A stretch of DNA of 64,000 nucleotides. Origin: Coptis chinensis. Its lineage: Eukaryota; Streptophyta; Magnoliopsida; Ranunculales; Ranunculaceae. The notes below the pieces were generated by a model that did no database searches, had not been told where the DNA came from, and saw nothing but the letters and a program-made list of their open reading frames with translations. The stretch covers positions 87,949,001 to 88,013,000 of the forward strand of contig CM027383.1 of the NCBI GenBank assembly GCA_015680905.1, in the 5' to 3' direction. Positions 12,240 to 22,651 of the stretch are shown piece after piece. Both the position numbers and the translations under genes were made by a program. The first letter of the stretch is position 1; every line of letters begins with the position of its first letter.

Positions 12240-12970
12240 GAGGTGGGGATAAGAATAGGAAGTTTAGTGATCAAGCATGGAAAAAAACCAAACACCCCAC
12301 CCCCCAACAAATTTTTGAAAACAGGTTTGTAAAATTTGTTTTAAAACGTCAGGTCTTTTAAAGTCGAGATTCCTAGACTTAAAGTGATATATATGTATTT
12401 ACATGCGGTTTCCCATATATCAATAATCTAAAAAGTTGTGGGTCTTTCCACAAATAATTAACATGGAATGCACCATCAAACGAAATCAAGCACCAAGATT
12501 TCCTATGATGTAGCTTAGTGGAATGAGAGTAAAGCCTTATAGATCTAAAACCTAATCGAGTGTCTGAGTTTCTTCTTTGTCCTCCTACCACGGCGGAATG
12601 CCAAGTAAATGAACATAAGAAAATTGATGGTTGTGGAAGATACGTAGGATGTGGATAATTTTGAGAAGGGAAAAATGGAAAAATGAAAAAAGTGTCAGGA
12701 GGCTTGTCCTTGGGTGTTACTTCTTCACTAGTTGGTTTTAGATAGTTATGAAGCATAGGAGAAAACACCAAGGTCAAGTACAAACTCAATGGTTCTTTGA
12801 AAAGGTAGAGGGCGAGGAACATTAAGTGATGGAAGGTGAATGAGTGACATGAGGATGTGAGGTGGGTGAATGGTGTTCAACTAGTGTTCTTAGGTCTATA
12901 TCATCGAGGCTTTGAGATATGCAAGACATTCCTTAATAGGTGGGTAAGAAGAATCACCTGGGATAGAGGC
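12240..12970 (-). other. Element A junction between protease relic and post-integrase region
   Basis: Around 12290-12375 the sequence 'aacaccccacc...aacaaat...ttttgaaaac...gtcttttaaagtc' aligns with 61090-61180 of element C, which lies just downstream of C's integrase. From 12379 to 12822 there is an open minus-strand frame of 147 codons without recognisable similarity. This marks where RT, RNase H and integrase were lost. Confidence 0.55.
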
Positions 12971-12987
12971 GAAAAATTCTTCTTCCG

Positions 12988-13600
12988 TCATGGCGTCAAA
13001 GAGAGATGAATGGATGTCAATAGGAGAGAACTCAAAAGAAGTGGAAGGAAATCTTCCTCGATGTTATCTACGTCTAGGGAGTAGAAATTGTGATCCTTGT
13101 CTTCTTCCATAAGAGGGGTATCTACTAGTGTGGGGACTAAAGTGTCAGCCGCACTAATGTGAGGTACAAAACTCTCAATGGACTTCACTTCTCCTTTTAT
13201 AGGCAAACCTAGTTGTCCCTGTTTTTGTCTAAACATGTTAACTTCTACAGAAAGATTTCCAAAAGAAAGAGTCATTGAGCCATCCCGACAATTGATTTGG
13301 GCATTGGCGGTTGCCAAGAAAGGGCATACTAAGATGATGGGAATGGAATCATGAGCAACTTACGTGTCGAGAATAACAAAGTCGACGGGATAGTAAAATC
13401 CTGAACTTTAACAAGAATATTTTCAACTACACCCTTGGGATACTTAATAGAATGATCGGCTAACTGCAAAGTCATTTTGGTTGGTTGAAGTATTGTTAGA
13501 CCCAGTTGTTTATATAAATAAAAAGGGAGTAAGTTAACACTTCGCCCCAGTCTAATAAAGCGGTTGTTATGAAGGTATCACCTAAGGTGCATTATCTGAT
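12988..13600 (-). pseudogene. Element A aspartic protease relic
   Basis: The C-terminal part reads PFLATANAQINCRDGSMTLS, the ILGRPFLATA block of plant Gypsy retropepsins, although here the ILGR is changed to ILVC. Further upstream, at about 13570-13500, the active-site segment is recognisable only across a frameshift (ALLDxG then SVNLLPFYLY-like) and the DSGA/DLGA core is damaged. The aligned intact pattern is seen in element D at 33890-33820. Confidence 0.7.
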
Positions 13601-14309
13601 GGGGCGACCCGAGGTCCTTGTACTTAACAATTCCGTTATGTTAGGATAAAGAGGGATATTGTTCGGTTAAGAATACTTAGGTGGGGTATGTTGGTTTTCC
13701 TCTTCTTGGTGCACAACTCTTTTAGAAACTTAAGCGTGTCCAGGTAGACTTTTTATAGCTTCTAGAAAAGGTAGGTTTATAGTCAAATTTTTAAACACTT
13801 CCTAATCTCATCAAAATTCTAGTTTTTAAAACACAACTAGTCTTTGGGGATATGGTGCTTTATCGCTATTTTTTTACGAAGGGATAAAAGTATTATTAGG
13901 CTTTGCTTTATCTCTATCCGTTTTCCATCTAGGTATCCATATTGGAACCTCTACAGGTGTAGGGTCTTCACTTTCTATTATTGGATCTTGTAATGTTTTC
14001 CTTTTGGTTGTGGTTTAAGCGGTACTTACGGTTGTAGGGTCTTCGATTTCTATTATAGTATGTGGTATGGTATCACTTTTAGTTTGTGGGTAATCTTTAG
14101 GCATAGTCACTTGGTTATCAACTACTACCATACTGAGCGAAGGGTAGTGGTTGGTAGGTCCCCTTGGTTTATATTACCATTACCGTAAATACTTTTTATT
14201 TCAAAGGCGGTGTTTGTTGACTTAGGATTAGGCAATCGCTTGACTTGGAAACACGCCCGGTTTTGGTTATTATTTTGGTTAGAAGACATGTCAATAACCT
14301 TTTGGCACA

Positions 14310-15435
14310 AAGACGCATCATTTGCATCGTTTGTTTCATCATATTAGAGTTTTGATCATCTTTGATCTTTCATCAAGTTGGAGTTTTGTTGCATAATTTG
14401 ATTTTGTTTCTCCAACAAGGTCACTACTACTTTGTGCGTAGATGGTTGTATTGGAATTAAAGCTTGTTGGCGTTCATGTCTTGATGTTGATAGTTACGGG
14501 TTATGGGTACTAAACCTCTATTACAGTCACCTAAGTTCCCTTGTCCTTGATGTTGAGTTAAGCTGGTTGAAGTGTGATGGTTGTGGTGGTGTTTGTGTAT
14601 AGACAAGAGGACAATAGAAGTCGGAATGCTCAAGACTAGAAACGATTTACAACGAGTAGAGTTAATGTTCATGACTGGAGTGGGTTGTTGTTGAGCAGAG
14701 ATGGCATCTACCTTTTTAGTGAGGGCATCGATAAGAGTTTTAAGCTTCGGGATCATGTTTAACCTCAAGAAAGAAGGAGAGGAGCGGGAGGAATCGTTAC
14801 CTCCCCAATTGTTGTTCCTCTTAGATTGATCTTCTAAGAATGTATAAGCCTCTCGAGGCTCCTTTACTAAGAAAACTACCCCAGTCATGATATCTAGAAC
14901 CTCCTTATGATAATGTAAAAGCCCCTTGAAGAAGGCACGAACAAAGCGTGTCTTTTAAGAGATTATGATGTGGGCATTCAATGAGAAGATCGATTGAAAC
15001 GATTCGGGCCTCAAAAAGGATTCATGAGGATTCTCGCGGAAGAAATGAATCTTTTGAAGCATTTCATCTGTCTTCAGTGGTGGGTAAAATTGTTCCATGA
15101 ACAATTGAACAAGATTAGCCCATGAGTCCACCGAGTTTGGCGTTTGGGCAGTTAACCAAGACGCCGCCTTGTCGGCTAGGGTGAAAGGAAACACCCCTAA
15201 GTTTAACTTGTCGGACTTACAGCTAGGATGATGGAATGTAGTGAGAACTTGGTCTATCCTACGCGTGTGCTGGTAAGGCTTCTCATGGTCTAAACCATGA
15301 AAAACCCGGTAACAAGTTAAATATATTAGGGGGATTCAAAAATCCCCACTAGGTCTGCAAGAAAGAATGCGACTTAGGGCCATCGTTTAGGGCTTTATAA
15401 AAATCGAGAGAGAGAGTCTCTTGTTCTTTAGCCAT
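14310..15435 (-). pseudogene. Element A gag
   Basis: The start ATG at 15435-15433 gives MAKEQETLSLDFYKALNDGP. After small frameshifts near 15370-15300 it continues with LDHEKPYQHTRRIDQVL, then FPFTLADKAASWLTAQ and VQLFMEQFYPPLKT, the retrotransposon gag (capsid) domain of Athila/Tat elements. A segment about AYTFLEDQSKRNNNWGG and LTKKVDAI at 14840-14700 matches the C-terminal half. Element D's gag (35795-35156) has the same blocks. Multiple frameshifts inactivate it. Confidence 0.78.
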
Positions 15436-16620
15436 TGATGCAAGTGTAGTGTGTGAAATTCTAGATAGGCGTTTGTATTTATTTCTATGAAAAACAAGCC
15501 TGATTATACTAAATTAAAACTCCTCGACGAGAAGAGGGAGGAGTGGAAGAAGGAGTACTGAATGCCTCCTTGCTTTCTGGCGTTTGAATAAGCGTCTTGT
15601 ATCACGCGATTTAAGTGTATTTAACAAGTTAGAAACACTTAATAACTTTAAGGAATAAAATATGCATTTACCTATGAAAATTGGGCTGTTCGGATGAATT
15701 TTCCTTGTTGGGCGCGGGTTGGGCGCGGGTTGGGCGCGGGCGCTCAAGGTAAGTTGAAATTACAGTGAATAAGGGCGGGTCGCGCTCAACATGGGCGCAG
15801 GCGCGCTCCAGGGTTTTCAAGTTTTAGGCCTTTTATCGTACTCCAAAAAATCTGAAATTTTTACAGTAATTTGCTAAGACGTCTATCAAGTAGCCTGTAA
15901 AATTTCAGATCGATCGGAGCAGTGAAAGTCCCTCTACAGCCCTCAAAGTTTGCAGAAACCGTTTTCGGACACAATACAAACAACCGAATGGTTAACCCAT
16001 CAAAACAAATCCAAAATTTCCAAATTTTTACTGGAGACTCCTGACAGATTCTAGTTGTTCCTGTAAAAATTTTAGAGCAATTGGATGTCTACAACCTCTC
16101 CTTATTGGATGGTGTTCCAGATATTAAGTGTTTTTCAACACTGCAGAAACACACTGGAAACAGTCTACTATTTAGGAGGTCAAAACAAATAAAAACTCAT
16201 CAAATTTTTACTACAAACTCCTGGATTAGGATAGATACTCCTGTAAAAATTATAGAATTTTTAGAACTCCTAAGTAACCTTATTCGTCTGTTTTTCAAGA
16301 ACATACGGTGTGAAAACTGAAATGCAGCACTGTAAAGATCGTATTTTTTTTTTCAGTAAACCAACTTTGAAAAATCTGAAAATATTCTAGTAAATCAACA
16401 ACACAGTAAATATTATGTATGAATATTTTCAGAATTTTCGAAAATTTAGAAATACCTTCACCGCAGTGTTTTTCTCTGTGAATCCGCAGCCCCTATGCCT
16501 GAAGCGATTGAACGGTTCGAAAATTCAAGAAACAAGAATGAAAAATTAAAAGGGTGGGTGGGTAGAGAATGGGGGATTGCCCCTTGGATTCAAGCAATTG
16601 AATTCTTGTCTTGAACGAGA
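15436..16620 (-). other. Element A 5' leader with diverged internal repeats
   Basis: Non-coding. Three diverged blocks of about 175-180 bp begin near 15850, 16020 and 16195; each pairs an 'aaatttttac(a/t)' segment with a later 'ctgtaaaaatt(t)(t/a)aga' segment. A separate GC-rich run of GGTTGGGCGCG repeated three times lies at about 15717-15745. Confidence 0.55.
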
Positions 16621-16624
16621 TTAA

Positions 16625-16642
16625 GATGGCAGCGGCACCATT
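16625..16642 (-). other. Element A primer-binding site
   Basis: Immediately inside the 5' LTR on the minus strand is AATGGTGCCGCTGCCATC. It resembles the TGGCGCCGTTGCC primer sites of Athila/Tat elements at most positions. This fixes the element's orientation. Confidence 0.65.
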
Positions 16643-17645
16643 TGATAACCCGAAAAAACAATAGAATCCTAAATATTAATGCTAACAAGAACACTAATAC
16701 GTAATCCTACCGTTCTTACGTTTAAATCAATTCTTCTTACTCTCAAAACATATTCATGCAATATAATGAGTAAGGAATTCGTTCCACTCTTAAACCTTCA
16801 AGACTTAAATTGAATTCAACTAATCAAACCAAAAGGAACAATGGTGAGAGTGATGTGTTTGGTGTGAAATTTCTATACTACCATTCTCAACACAAGAACA
16901 ATAATAACAATAAGACATAATTAAATTAAACTGAATTTAAAACTAAGATTGTGAATAAAGATAATTAACTTTATTGATCTAATAAAACAATAAGAACAAG
17001 TCATGATTGCATGAATAACAACTATTTTATTTATCTAATGAATGATATTCAATGATTTAAATAACTAATCTAAAACAAAGAATGAAACTAATTAATGGAA
17101 TGAATGTAAAAACTAGATCTAGATCTAAAAACTAATCTAGATCTATCTTTTTCTAACCCTAAACTTCATTAACATTAGCTTCCTAACCTAACTGCCATTA
17201 ACAAAGAGTCAAGCTTTTGTTTTATACATCCGATCCAAAATCGTGCATGGGCTTGGAGCCATGTTTTGGGCGAAAATCGGGCCCAAAACCTAATCTTCGA
17301 TCCAAAAGGCCTCTTCAGCTGCAGTTGGCTTCCACAGACTTTTCGTCCACTTTTGCTCCTCTGATTGGGTCAAGGCTTAGACCATTGCGAAGCTCTTTCC
17401 AAGCCGGTCGTTTTGACATAAGGTAGGCCTCAATCCGGTGGTCGAGTCCAAAGATATGGCATTCGGAAGTTACACGACTTTTGCTCCTTTATCTCGCTAA
17501 AGTGGCACATTTACGCACATAATGGACTTTGAAGCCTGAAATGCATAAAACACGTAATCAGTATTAACTCTTACTTATTATTCACATAATTGGTCTAACA
17601 GTATGATTATTAAGGGGTTAAAACTACAGTTTTGGGCTCTTATCA
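16643..17645 (-). repeat. Element A 5' LTR
   Basis: 1003 bp, TGATAA...TTATCA, partner of 7719-8726 and followed on its outer side by the TTTTT target duplicate at 17646-17650. Confidence 0.92.
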
Positions 17646-17650
17646 TTTTT

Positions 17651-18495
17651 CCAGTAACCACACGGCTTTTAGCTATATACCCACAATGAAGCGAAGCATA
17701 CTCAGGTGTCTGTTTTATTCTTCTTTGCACATCATTCTCATTCGACTCTTCATTATCAGTATCAATATAACTTATAGGAACTTCATCTTCATTATCTGAT
17801 GCAACCTCTCTATGACAACCCTCATTCGGCCTTCTATCAATTTCAAAACAAGCACTTTTCATCCGATCTATTTTTGGTGACTTTGAAATATCTTCCAACT
17901 CATCCTCACCGATGTTGCACTCCCCCGCCTTTTTTTTCCTAACGCGTGGTGTTCACCGCCTTCGGGTGGTCCTAGTCACCACGGAGTCCCCAGCTTCACG
18001 AGGCATTTCGGGGTAAGCCAGGGAGTAGGCTATCACACTGTCTCTTTATTAGTCACTTTCAAAGAAGATTGCAAGTGAGGGGACGCTAACCCCTCCGTCT
18101 CCTCCGTTTTTCGTCAAGCTTCAGTAACTGCCTACTACCTGATGGGCTAATTGCTTTTCTAGCTTCTTCCCTCGGTCCCTATATACAATATCTTGAGATA
18201 CAGTTATCTCAACATTCTAGGTATTAATCACACCTTTAGTTCCATGAACCCCGGAGTCAACTCCATTAGTTCTCACTTCAGACACACTCAAATCAGTATA
18301 CCCCTCCTAACTATCCGTCGTAGCTGTATTATTGTTCTCACCTTGAATAAATTCATTCACTATTTCACCTTCCTCTTCCAGCAGCTCAAATGAATTTGAT
18401 AATCTAAGAGCGTTATCTTTTTCAGTATTTACCGCTGAAGTTGATGTACCATTGGCCACATTAAAACGTAATACCCATTTGGGAAAACCCCCCAA
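17651..18495 (-). pseudogene. LINE ORF1 C-terminus and linker fragment carried in the MULE
   Basis: Minus-strand frames here read LSNSFELLEEEGEI at about 18400-18360, a segment typical of the end of plant LINE ORF1 (NSFxxLxEEGE). An acidic linker follows at 17898-17651 (SDNEDEVPISYIDTDNEESN). The middle part, about 17930-18190, is more GC-rich and has no open frame. Together with 7300-7713 this gives about 1.3 kb of one LINE in the correct order and orientation. The fragment could have been captured by the MULE or inserted in it by retrotransposition; no poly-A tail is evident. Confidence 0.55.
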
Positions 18496-18711
18496 TGTTT
18501 AAGTAAACAGTCAACGAAGAAGAAGAAGAAGAAGCAGAAGAAGAAGAAGGTCAAGAAGAAGATTAAGTGTAATAATAGAACTTGAGATGGTTGATTTGTG
18601 TTGCTAACCTCGCAAGTGCCACCGCCCATAAAAATGAGATGAGATTTGTGTTGATTGCAGACTAAAGGGTAGAGGAGGTGATGAGATTTATATAAAACTC
18701 AACGGCTATTT

Positions 18712-18983
18712 CATAAGGGCAAAATGGCCATTATGTAAAATACGAGAGAGAGAGAGTGCAAGAATTAAATAATGGCAACGTTTGGGGGGTTTTCGCAAAG
18801 CTAGGTTTAACGTGTTAATGTGGGGGGCAATATTTCATAAGGGTAAAATGGTCAATAGCTAAAATACCAACGTCATACCTACACACAAAATTGACGGAGT
18901 GGGGGGCAAACTCAAATGATTTTAAAAATGGGGGGTTTAGTCAAACCGCTACTCATCTGTGGGGGGTTAAGTCAAAATTACCC
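18712..18983 (-). repeat. MULE right terminal inverted repeat
   Basis: The inverted partner of 6799-7066, ending immediately before the TTTTTCTTA duplicate. The inner sequence next to it (18452-18711) has no counterpart in the left arm apart from a short 'ccacattaaaacgtaatacc' block. It contains a GAA-type microsatellite at about 18519-18551. Confidence 0.9.
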
Positions 18984-19239
18984 TTTTTCTTATTACAGTC
19001 CTAAAAATTCTTTGCTTTTGTAAATTGTACAGTTTTGAAGTGGTTTCCTAGCTAAAGCATATATACAGAATATTTTCTATTTTTAAGTTTTTAATTTTCT
19101 AAAGCTAAATGAAATGTTAATTGTAATTTCAAAGATTTAAAAAGAAGGACAAATTGGGTATGTTAGTGTGTATTTTTTGTTAGTTGTGTTGAAGTGGCTA
19201 ACCCTCACCAATATTCCTAGCTCCACCACTGTCCACACT

Positions 19240-19850
19240 AATACACAAAGGAACAAAGGAAAAGAGAGATGTACGTTACATAGATCTAGATATTTTGGAG
19301 AATTAGATGCATAACCAATAGTATGACAATGATAAATATTGTTAGCTGGAAGACCTTGAATACATCATCACATTGCTGCTTTTCAGATTTTTCGATTAGA
19401 TCCATTATGTTGAAGAAGATGAGAGTTGGTGAAGATTAATTTGTGGAGAGTGAGAGAATGGGATGAGTGAAGTATGGTGAAGAGGGTCGAATTTTATAGC
19501 CGAAAATCTGACCGTTTGTGGATAAGTGTGCATAATAAAGTCGTTGGGCCGAGTGGGGTATCAGACCATTGAGCATACTTTGGATCAGTCCATTGGACTT
19601 ACTTTTGGATCAGTTCGTTGGGCATACTTTGGATCAGTCCGTTGGGCATACTTTGGATCAATCCGTTGGACTTAACTTTGGATCAGTCCATTGGACTTAC
19701 TATTTAGGCCCAATGCATAATGCAATAGATTAATCTATATTTATATATAAGGAAGAAAATAATCTTATACGTAGATAATTTCTCATTTAATACGTCTCAA
19801 GATACAAAATTGTGAGAAATTAATTAACACACCGTTTTACAATAATAGAA
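19240..19850. other. Unassigned segment with a 24-bp tandem repeat
   Basis: Between the hAT element and the coding part of element D. About five imperfect 24-25-bp units (core TTTGGATCAGTCC) run from about 19565 to 19705. On the minus strand a TATAAAA box at about 19493-19499 lies just downstream of the array, followed by a pyrimidine-rich leader-like stretch. The array and box look like promoter or LTR material, but I cannot assign the element. The block at 19770-19845 repeats 6020-6093. Confidence 0.5.
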
Positions 19851-19991
19851 AAATAAAATTCAATACGTAAAGGAAACAAATGACAGAATTCATTATTAAA
19901 CTCAGCTCGAAGAAGTAAAGTTGCTACTGTGAATCTTCAGGTTAGCTGAAGATGAACTAGGATTATGACGACGACGTTGCCGACAAGTGCC

Positions 19992-20991
19992 CTAGGTGGC
20001 TAGCTGATCCTGAATATCCTCTAGAGACTGTAGCACCTGACCCTGAAACTGGTGCTGGTTTGCCATGATCATGCGCTGAAACTCATTCTGACGAGTACGC
20101 ATGTTCTGCTGGAATTCACCCATGGAAGTTTCCATATTCACTTGGCATGTGAACATGTTACGCATGCTAGTGCTGATCGAGCTTAATGCTTCCATGGTGT
20201 TACTCATTCTTTGCATGTTAGCCTCATTAAAATAATTTGGGGGAGATACAGAAGGAACAAGCACGTGATCGTGCTCTGCCGCTACTTTCGCTATAAGGTC
20301 CCAGTGATCCATGACACATGTCTCGAAAATCCCAAAGTTTTCAAAGGGGCCTTGTGGGAATTAACAGAGTAGCAGACTGGAACCCTAAATAAATCATTAT
20401 CTGTGTAACAAGAACAACAAGAGGCGCTGACCTGTTAGTAACATCAGTAATGATATCGTCGAGGAACTGCACCATGCAAAAAATTTCCTTCCTCTCCCGT
20501 AGGACCTAGAGCAGGTGAAGGAACGTCTTGTTAACGTCCGATGTCTTTTAGGTGCCAATCACATTGTAGGCCACCCATTGAGTGAACGCTAGTTAGTTCC
20601 GTCCCAGCGAGTGTTAGTATGCGCATCACGAGCCGTCACTGTATTCTCCCTCGATTAGCGTGTCAAACATCAAGTCCGAAGTGGTTGGGTACTCCGATAT
20701 CTGCAGTGTCGGAGTATAATCTTTGACTGGAATACTAGTGATATCGGACATCAACTCCAACATGAGTTCACGTTCCAACCTATCCACCGTAATCCAAAAT
20801 TCATTCCCCCTAAAACCACCATTGTTGTAAAATTTCAAAACGAAATCTTCATAGTAGTATTCCTCATTTTGGTGCAATAGATACTCCCACCCTCTACTTT
20901 CAATCTCTTCATCAAAAAATGGGTGGAACATACCACCATTGACGAGATTAACAAAATTTTGCTCAACTGTTACTCTTCTATTCGTGGCCAT
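19992..20991 (-). pseudogene. Element D ORF3 (Athila-like extra ORF, possible 'plant transposon protein' domain)
   Basis: The ATG at 20991-20989 gives MATNRRVTVEQNFVNLVNG, then ESRGWEYLLHQNEEYYYEDF and VLKFYNNGGFRGNEFWITVD. The latter aligns with VLNFYKKREIEGQKIFVKVN in element C (60552-59647), so it is the same ORF. The C-terminal part (20312-19992) is rich in Met, Gln and Asn with heptad-like spacing (SMRNMFTCQVNMETSMGEF), suggesting a coiled coil, as in C. A frame break lies between 20626 and 20312. The layout resembles the 'putative plant transposon protein' family that follows pol in Gypsy elements; the function is unknown. Confidence 0.6.
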
Positions 20992-21069
20992 AGAGAGATC
21001 TTTTTTATTTGGATGAGGTGGATGTGAGGTGAGCAATGTAGGGGGAAGTTGCTGTAGGAACAAAATTTG

Positions 21070-22640
21070 ATTTAGCTTCGTTTAGATCGCGTGCACGAGT
21101 TGAATTATAGGGATGGGTGTCGCGTGCGCGAGTGTAAAGGATGGGAACCAGATCCGGTTTTTGTGGAGGAAGAAAGTGAAGCTAGTGACGCGTGTGATGG
21201 GTTGCGTGGTGGGTTTCTGAAGCTGGCACGTGACTTGGGTTAAGGTGGAATTTTTGGCCCAAACCTTAATGAATTCTGGAAATGCCCATTATGTCCTTAA
21301 ATGTTTTGAAAACTTCAAACGTGAATTCTCGATTCATTTCAATTCCAAATGGGACAAATTATCTATCAAAATGATCAACATTAAAGATACCATCCAATGG
21401 TATATAGCCATCTCATAGTCAAACTTGTTTTTGAAAAAGGGAAAAAGTGGAAGAAGAATGTACAAAATGTGAAGAGGCTGAGTCCTGTGGAAACAGAACT
21501 CAACCTTTTTCTTTTGAACTATATAAAAATGTACAAGGGAAGAGTAACATGTCATATCAGCGCTGGAGCGAACCCAATCCAGCCAGACTGTGGCTTAACC
21601 TTTATATTTTGGGGGCCTAGGGTGGAGGACGGTATCATCCTTGACTGTGTGAAGGGTGAAATGGTCTAATAATATTACCCTTAGTATATATGGTATAGCC
21701 TCAAACTCCCCAAAACAAAATCAAATAGAAAACAGTTAGGGGTTGGTCTGGTAATCCATTGCCCGTGTCCTGAGTAGGCAACATCTGATGTTGAATACGA
21801 ATCTCGTTGGGCACAATGTTAGTACTAAGGGGAAATGGAAAAGACACGAATATATACATGTTAAGTCTTTTAAGGTTAGATCCTCAAGACGATTGTAACT
21901 CTTTAAACGTCAGATCCTTAAGATGATTGTGAGTCTTTTAACGTCAGATCCTCAAGACGATTCATAACCCATGAGAGCAACTGACCGGCGACAAAGTTTA
22001 TCCTACTCAGCTGGTGTTAGGTAAAAGTATACCTTATACCGGCAAGTATCAGATAGTGATTGAAGACCTGGACAGAAAGGTGTTTGACAACACATACACC
22101 ACCTCATCCTTCGTGCACGTCGTTTACGAGAAAAAGTACTACGACCATTATCTATTTGTGATGAGTGAGACTTACACCAAATGATTTGTTGAAGTTTGTG
22201 AGGAAGAGAGTAGAAACGGGAAGAGAAGGAAGGAGGGGAAATTTTTGGTACCCATCATTTACCAGAAAGGACGTTTACTTTATTATCAGAAGACATTTAG
22301 ACTCAGTTTTGAAATAGAGTTGTTGTGGACTATGGTTCTGGCGCTTGCAACCACACACTCTAAGAGATTTGAGAGAAGAAAAGAATAAAAAAGAGGGCCC
22401 AACTACCAAAATGGTGTACTTCCCCTTTTTTAAACACATGGAAAGAAGTACACCAACGAATCTAGTAGTCTATGTAGACTAGATCTTGGAGAAGAGTCTT
22501 TTTGACATCTGGAGATCGTAACTCATGGTAATGTTTAAGGTGTTGGCCATTTACTTGAAATTCGCTTATCATTTAAATTTTTCAAAGAGATTGCCCCATA
22601 AGGGATGACAGCAGAGACAATAAAAGGACCAGACCATCGT
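21070..22640. other. Element D region between integrase and ORF3, with a triplicated motif
   Basis: No convincing gene. At 21865-21965 a unit of about 34 bp (core GTCTTTTAACGTCAGATCCT, CAAGACGATT) is present three times. Single copies of the same core occur at the corresponding place in elements A (about 12350-12375) and C (about 61160-61190). The remaining ORFs (for example 21397-21669) show no recognisable similarity. Confidence 0.5.
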
Positions 22641-22651
22641 GTTTTCAATTT

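Larger units (their letters stand above)
7719..17645 (-). mobile_element. Gypsy element A: Athila-like LTR retrotransposon lacking RT and integrase
   Basis: Two LTRs (7719-8726 and 16643-17645), both TGATAA...TTATCA, are flanked by the 5-bp duplication TTTTT at 7714-7718 and 17646-17650. Beside the left LTR is a polypurine tract on the minus strand, and beside the right LTR a tRNA primer site, so transcription runs right to left. The interior holds gag (about 15435-14310), a protease relic (about 13600-12988) and an ORF4 relic (about 11400-10690). Reverse transcriptase, RNase H, integrase and ORF3 are absent: the sequence passes from the protease almost directly to the post-integrase region. 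The first half of the two LTRs is essentially identical by eye, so insertion was fairly recent. It was presumably mobilised in trans. Confidence 0.93.
6799..18983. mobile_element. Mutator-like element (MULE) with long terminal inverted repeats, split by Gypsy A
   Basis: Near-identical inverted repeats of about 270 bp begin GGGTAATTTTGACTTAACCC at 6799 and end with the complement at 18983. A perfect 9-bp duplication, TTTTTCTTA, flanks them at 6790-6798 and 18984-18992. Long TIRs plus a 9-bp TSD are diagnostic of Mutator-like elements. Removing Gypsy A and one copy of its 5-bp TSD leaves about 2.25 kb without any MURA transposase sequence. The interior instead carries pieces of a LINE (ORF1 end, linker and endonuclease start), so it resembles a sequence-carrying (Pack-MULE-like) non-autonomous element. 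Confidence 0.9.
6102..19231. mobile_element. Non-autonomous hAT transposon (Tip100-like termini) split by a nested MULE
   Basis: The left end CAGTGGCGGAGCTAGG at 6102 and the right end CCTAGCTCCACCACTG ending at 19231 are inverted copies with one mismatch in 16. They are flanked by an 8-bp duplication, ACCACACT at 6094-6101 and TCCACACT at 19232-19239 (7 of 8 identical), the size made by hAT transposases. With the nested MULE removed, only about 0.94 kb of hAT remains (6102-6789 plus one TSD copy, and 18993-19231), and no transposase is visible, so it is an internally deleted copy. Just inside the left end is a small hairpin-forming CCAGGGTACACCCTGG. The Tip100 affiliation is from memory of terminal sequences. 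Confidence 0.8.

Noticed and set aside
12379..12822. 147-codon minus-strand ORF in element A as a novel gene
   Set aside because: No recognisable motif, located at a deletion junction in a dead retroelement; mentioned only as part of that junction.
17930..18190. GC-rich segment as a host exon captured by the MULE
   Set aside because: No open frame in either strand and no recognisable protein; left as part of the LINE-derived cargo.
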